Shown here: piece after piece, positions 60,826-64,000 of the stretch
Layout: each line of letters opens with the position of its first letter
How positions within the stretch are numbered: the first letter of the stretch is position 1
Assembly: GCF_014961315.1 (NCBI RefSeq)
Contig: NZ_CP063141.1
Coordinates: forward strand, 2,232,001-2,296,000
Source of the DNA: Thermoflavifilum sp.
GTDB taxonomy: Bacteria; Bacteroidota; Bacteroidia; Chitinophagales; Chitinophagaceae
Reading direction: 5' to 3'
Length of the DNA: 64,000 nt
Translations under genes and position numbers: made by a program
Notes under the pieces: generated by a model
Seen by the model: only the letters and a program-made list of their open reading frames with translations
Database searches by the model: none
Told to the model about the DNA's origin: nothing

Positions 60826-62121
60826 ATGCATGATTTTCCACCCCGACAAATCGCAGTCATTGGTTTAGGTTATGTGGGTCTGCCGCTGGCGGTAGAATTT
60901 GCCAGAAAATATCGTGTCATAGGCTATGATATTAATCCCAGGCGCATAGCCTCGCTGCAAGATGGCATGGATCATACGCACGAAGTAGAATCACAAACGC
61001 TGAAGCAACTCATCGCATCGGGTAAACAACCTGATGGGGCGGGACTGGTCTGTACCAGCGTCCTGGATGATTTGCGGGATGCACAGGTGTATATTGTAAC
61101 GGTGCCCACGCCTGTGGATGAAAACAAAAAACCCGATCTGCGACTTTTGCTGGCAGCCTCGGCAACTGTGGGCAAAGTATTAAAGCCCAATGATATTGTG
61201 ATTTATGAATCGACTGTATATCCGGGTTGTACCGAAGAAGATTGTGTACCTGTGCTGGAGCAGCATTCCGGCCTACGTTTCAACCATGATTTTTATGTAG
61301 GGTATTCGCCCGAACGTATCAATCCGGGCGACAAGGCACACCGCGTATCCCAGATCAAAAAGATCACTTCCGGTTCTACGCCTGAAGTAGCAGATTATGT
61401 GGACCGGCTGTATGCATCCATTATTCAGGCGGGTACGCACAGGGCGCCGTCTATCCGCGTGGCTGAGGCCGCTAAAGTGATTGAAAATGCGCAGCGTGAT
61501 ATTAATATTGCTTTTGTAAATGAACTGGCCAAAATATTTCATTGCATGCAGATTGATACCCATGATGTGCTCGAAGCTGCGGCTACCAAATGGAATTTCC
61601 TGCCTTTTCAGCCTGGACTCGTGGGTGGGCATTGCATTGGTGTGGACCCTTATTATTTAGCGCAAAAAGCCCAGCAGGTAGGTTATCATCCCGAAATTAT
61701 CCTCGCAGGCCGCCGACTGAACGATGGGATGGGATACTATATCGCTCAGCAAATGGTGAAGCTGATGGTGCATCATGATATCAAAATTAAAGGAGCTGAA
61801 GTGCTGGTGATGGGTATTACATTTAAAGAAAACTGTCCGGATGTGCGTAATACGCGTGTGGTGGATGTAATTAAAGAGCTTCAGTCATTTGGTATTCGGG
61901 TGGATGTAACCGATCCATGGGCTGATCCGGAACAGGTTGCAGAAGAATATCATTTGCAATTAAAACCCAGAGAAGCGCTGACACAGTACGATGGCGTTAT
62001 TCTCGCCGTTGCCCATGCCTGTTTTCGCGAATGGGACATCCTTCAGTATAAAAAACCAAACGGCGTGATTTATGATGTGAAGGGATTTCTGGACAGGCAT
62101 CTGGTAGATGCCAGGCTTTAA
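60826..62121 (+). CDS. UDP-N-acetyl-hexosamine 6-dehydrogenase (TviB/WbpO-like)
   Basis: A 431-residue nucleotide-sugar dehydrogenase that oxidises C6 of a UDP-sugar to a uronate with 2 NAD. The NAD motif IAVIGLGYVGLPLA (residues 9-22) begins the Rossmann fold; VPTPVDENKKPDL, YESTVYPGCTEEDC and the catalytic Cys C270 in VGGHCIGVDPYY are family marks. The C-terminal domain has GITFKENCPDVRNTRVVD. The pattern is nearest to the Vi/O-antigen UDP-GalNAc or UDP-GlcNAc dehydrogenases rather than UDP-glucose dehydrogenase. The product could be a building block for the EPS cluster, and a substrate for the asnB-like amidase. Confidence 0.9.
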   Translation: MHDFPPRQIAVIGLGYVGLPLAVEFARKYRVIGYDINPRRIASLQDGMDHTHEVESQTLKQLIASGKQPDGAGLVCTSVLDDLRDAQVYIVTVPTPVDENKKPDLRLLLAASATVGKVLKPNDIVIYESTVYPGCTEEDCVPVLEQHSGLRFNHDFYVGYSPERINPGDKAHRVSQIKKITSGSTPEVADYVDRLYASIIQAGTHRAPSIRVAEAAKVIENAQRDINIAFVNELAKIFHCMQIDTHDVLEAAATKWNFLPFQPGLVGGHCIGVDPYYLAQKAQQVGYHPEIILAGRRLNDGMGYYIAQQMVKLMVHHDIKIKGAEVLVMGITFKENCPDVRNTRVVDVIKELQSFGIRVDVTDPWADPEQVAEEYHLQLKPREALTQYDGVILAVAHACFREWDILQYKKPNGVIYDVKGFLDRHLVDARL

Positions 62122-62217
62122 GCTAAACAAAAATAGTTTACGGAAACCCACCGGGAATGCCTGTTTGATAGGATAATGTAAAACTGACTGACTTCCTTTT
62201 CCTGCTATATGAAGCTG

Positions 62218-63297
62218 CTAATACCTCAGGTTCTTGAGTTTCTGTAGATCCGGTATGTAGATTTTTCCAGATCGGATTTGAATCAAGCCCTCGTCGCGAA
62301 AATCACTCAATATGCGAATCGTTGATTCCTTAGCCGTGCCGATGTATTGTGCCAGCTCCTCGCGTGTGATGGGAATAGGCTGTTTATCGGAAGATGCATT
62401 TCTGGCATAGATCTCTACCAGAGCGGCAGCCACTCGTTTGCGTAGCGAGCTATAAGCCAGTTGCAACAATCGTTCTTCCTTCTGATCAATAGCCTGTGAA
62501 AGCAGGCGAATGAAAGTAAGGGTAACCTGATGATCCTGAAAAATTTGTTGTAAAAAATATTCTTTCGGGATCAACAGCAGCTCGGTATTTTCCAGCGTAA
62601 TAGCCGTTTCCCGGTAAGGTTGATCTTCAATTAAGGCTACATAGCCGAAATAATCACCCTCGGTGAAGATATCCGAAATATATTCTTTCCCATCAGGATG
62701 CAAACGCGTGATTTTCACCCGTCCGGATTGAATGAGGTATAGATATTTTGCCCGTTCACCTTCCTGATAAATCGTTTTTTGTTTTGGGAAGGATGCCGAT
62801 TCGCATACGGAAGGTGGGAAAATCTCTTTACCGCTACGCGATTGCAGATCATGCAGAAAATGGTTGATATTCCCTTGTGCCTGGCCATAATATTGCTTCA
62901 GCCAGTTGGCCTTATTCAGCCTGGTATCCACAGCTGCTAAGAGTTCGGTATCATCAAAAGGTTTGGTGATATAGTCATCTGCTCCTAACTCCATTCCTTT
63001 GCGGAAATCGGCTCGTTCCGTCTTAGCCGTAAGAAAGATAAAGGGAATCGCTGCTGTTTGCGGATGTTTTTTCAACACATGCAACACACCATAACCATCG
63101 AGATCCGGCATCATGATATCGCAGATAATCAATTCGGGCGGGTGCTGCATAGCCTTATCAACGGCTTCTTTTCCGGATGAGGCCGTAATAACTTGATGTC
63201 CGGCCAGACTCAATATTTCAGAAATGTTTTCGAGGATTTCGGAATGATCGTCCACAACGAGTATGCTGGCCATGGCAAAAGACTCATTTTTATGCAA
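62218..63297 (-). CDS. Response regulator fused to CRP-like cNMP-binding/HTH protein
   Basis: A 359-residue cytoplasmic regulator. The receiver domain (about residues 11-130) has the acidic pocket VVDDHSE and the phospho-acceptor D60 in IICDIMMPDLDG, plus the conserved Thr/Lys in FLTAKT and TKPFDD. A linker leads to a cyclic-nucleotide-binding beta-roll (about 170-285, YQEGERAKYLYLIQSGRVKIT and GDYFGYVALIEDQPY) and a CRP-type winged helix (about 310-350, TREELAQYIGTAKESTIRIL). So phosphorylation and possibly a small ligand both feed into one CRP-like DNA-binding output. It ends 9 nt from the histidine kinase gene, which lies upstream on the same strand. An alternative start at 63273 (MASILVVDDH) is also plausible. 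Confidence 0.93.
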   Translation of the reverse strand: MHKNESFAMASILVVDDHSEILENISEILSLAGHQVITASSGKEAVDKAMQHPPELIICDIMMPDLDGYGVLHVLKKHPQTAAIPFIFLTAKTERADFRKGMELGADDYITKPFDDTELLAAVDTRLNKANWLKQYYGQAQGNINHFLHDLQSRSGKEIFPPSVCESASFPKQKTIYQEGERAKYLYLIQSGRVKITRLHPDGKEYISDIFTEGDYFGYVALIEDQPYRETAITLENTELLLIPKEYFLQQIFQDHQVTLTFIRLLSQAIDQKEERLLQLAYSSLRKRVAAALVEIYARNASSDKQPIPITREELAQYIGTAKESTIRILSDFRDEGLIQIRSGKIYIPDLQKLKNLRY

Positions 63298-63305
63298 GAT
63301 AACAT

Positions 63306-64000
63306 TTATATGGGGATCGAAAAATGCACCTCTGTTCCCCGGCCCTGCTCACTGTTAATGGTAATCTGTCCATTCAGCAAATCCACATATCGTTTCACGA
63401 TATGCAGACCCAGACCTGTACCCTGGATGTTGGTGGCATTACTGGCCCGGAAAAAACTCGAGAATAGATGATGTTGTTCGCGTTCTGGAATGCCCATCCC
63501 TTCGTCTTTTACGCTCACACGCAGCCAGCTAGTATCCCGATATAGTTCCAGGAGCACCGGTTTGTTTTCAGGAGAAAACTTACTTGCATTGGTTAATAAA
63601 TTGATCAGTATGGCTTTCAACATCTGTTTATCGGTGTGTACTTCGGCCTCCCCCGAAAACCGGCATTCGAGGTGTTGTCCGGGCTTAAAGAGCGGCACAA
63701 TTTCTTCTTTTACTTCATCCACGAGTTCAGATAAGGAAAAATATTCCTTCCGCACTTCCACTTTTCCTTCCTCCAGTTTACCCAGTGAAAGAAAATCCTC
63801 GAGCAGGTTATTCATGTGGGCTACAGCATCTTTAATACGATGCACATGTTTCTCGCGTTGCTGTTGTTGTTCGGCGCCTGTATAACGCAGGATAAGCGAG
63901 GCGGAAGATAAAATGGTGCTGAGTGGGGTACGAAATTCATGCGATGCCATGGATACAAAACGCGACTTGATTTCACTGAGTTCTTTTTCTTTTTGCAAAG
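63306..64000 (-). CDS. Sensor histidine kinase, C-terminal part (5' end outside window)
   Basis: The visible ~231 residues contain the complete kinase core. The HisKA phospho-acceptor His is in SMASHEFRTPLS. The HATPase_c domain shows N-box ILINLLTNASKFS, G1 VKDEGMGIPE, and G2 GTGLGLHIVKRYV. The N-terminal LQKEKELSEIKSRF continues without a start codon into DNA beyond the window, so the sensory part (often PAS domains in Bacteroidota kinases of this type) is missing here. It is upstream of the CRP-fused regulator (9 nt gap), which is the obvious partner. Confidence 0.92.
   Translation of the reverse strand, partial: LQKEKELSEIKSRFVSMASHEFRTPLSTILSSASLILRYTGAEQQQQREKHVHRIKDAVAHMNNLLEDFLSLGKLEEGKVEVRKEYFSLSELVDEVKEEIVPLFKPGQHLECRFSGEAEVHTDKQMLKAILINLLTNASKFSPENKPVLLELYRDTSWLRVSVKDEGMGIPEREQHHLFSSFFRASNATNIQGTGLGLHIVKRYVDLLNGQITINSEQGRGTEVHFSIPI

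Noticed and set aside
1-64000. tRNA or rRNA genes, phage or insertion sequences
   Set aside because: I found no cloverleaf-like tRNA sequence, rRNA motif, transposase, integrase or phage structural gene in the window.

Overview
The window is chromosomal DNA from a member of the Bacteroidota, most likely order Chitinophagales (family Chitinophagaceae). The evidence is a SusC/SusD pair, Bacteroidota-type promoters (TAnnTTTG -7 boxes), many signal peptides and lipoboxes on exported enzymes, a YfhO-type membrane protein and an OPX/PCP export system. I saw no rRNA, tRNA, CRISPR array, phage or transposase. Species assignment is inference only.

Layout. (1) 1-1061: 3' part of a GH30 glycosidase gene. 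(2) 1119-6006: a small polysaccharide/glycan cluster with a flippase, a decayed methyltransferase remnant, a GT4 and two FkbM-type methyltransferases. (3) 6365-14517: housekeeping and mixed genes (murB, a GH51 arabinofuranosidase, an aspartate-type aminotransferase, a YfhO membrane protein, a saccharopine dehydrogenase-like protein). (4) 14565-34328: a xylan utilisation locus. A LacI regulator and an SDR oxidoreductase read leftward. Reading rightward are a frameshifted GH3 beta-xylosidase, SusC, SusD, a GH30_8-type glucuronoxylanase, a GH10 xylanase, xylose isomerase, a sialate-O-acetylesterase-type esterase, a CE15 glucuronoyl esterase and a GH115 alpha-glucuronidase. Together with GH51 this is a nearly complete kit for acetylated, arabinose- and methylglucuronate-decorated xylan, including ester links to lignin. 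Xylulokinase is not in the window.

(5) 35059-58683: a large exopolysaccharide (EPS) cluster. It begins with a strong promoter, a structured leader and a winged-helix regulator, followed by an OPX exporter (SLBB repeats) and a PCP chain-length protein, a MurJ/MviN-like flippase, at least six glycosyltransferases, asparagine synthase-like asnB, a candidate polymerase, a beta-helix secreted protein, an MprF-like protein, methyltransferases and a polysaccharide deacetylase. Between the OPX and PCP genes sits a DUF559 (Vsr-like) nuclease gene bracketed by six copies of a ~55-bp palindromic repeat; this is the most unusual structure in the window. (6) 59169-64000: a sulfide:quinone oxidoreductase behind a near-perfect CRP/FNR-type palindrome, a nucleotide-sugar dehydrogenase, and a two-component pair whose regulator fuses a receiver domain to a CRP-like DNA-binding protein.

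Base composition differs clearly: the xylan genes are GC-rich and the EPS genes at about 40.3-51.9 kb are AT-rich, which fits a mosaic, exchangeable EPS locus.
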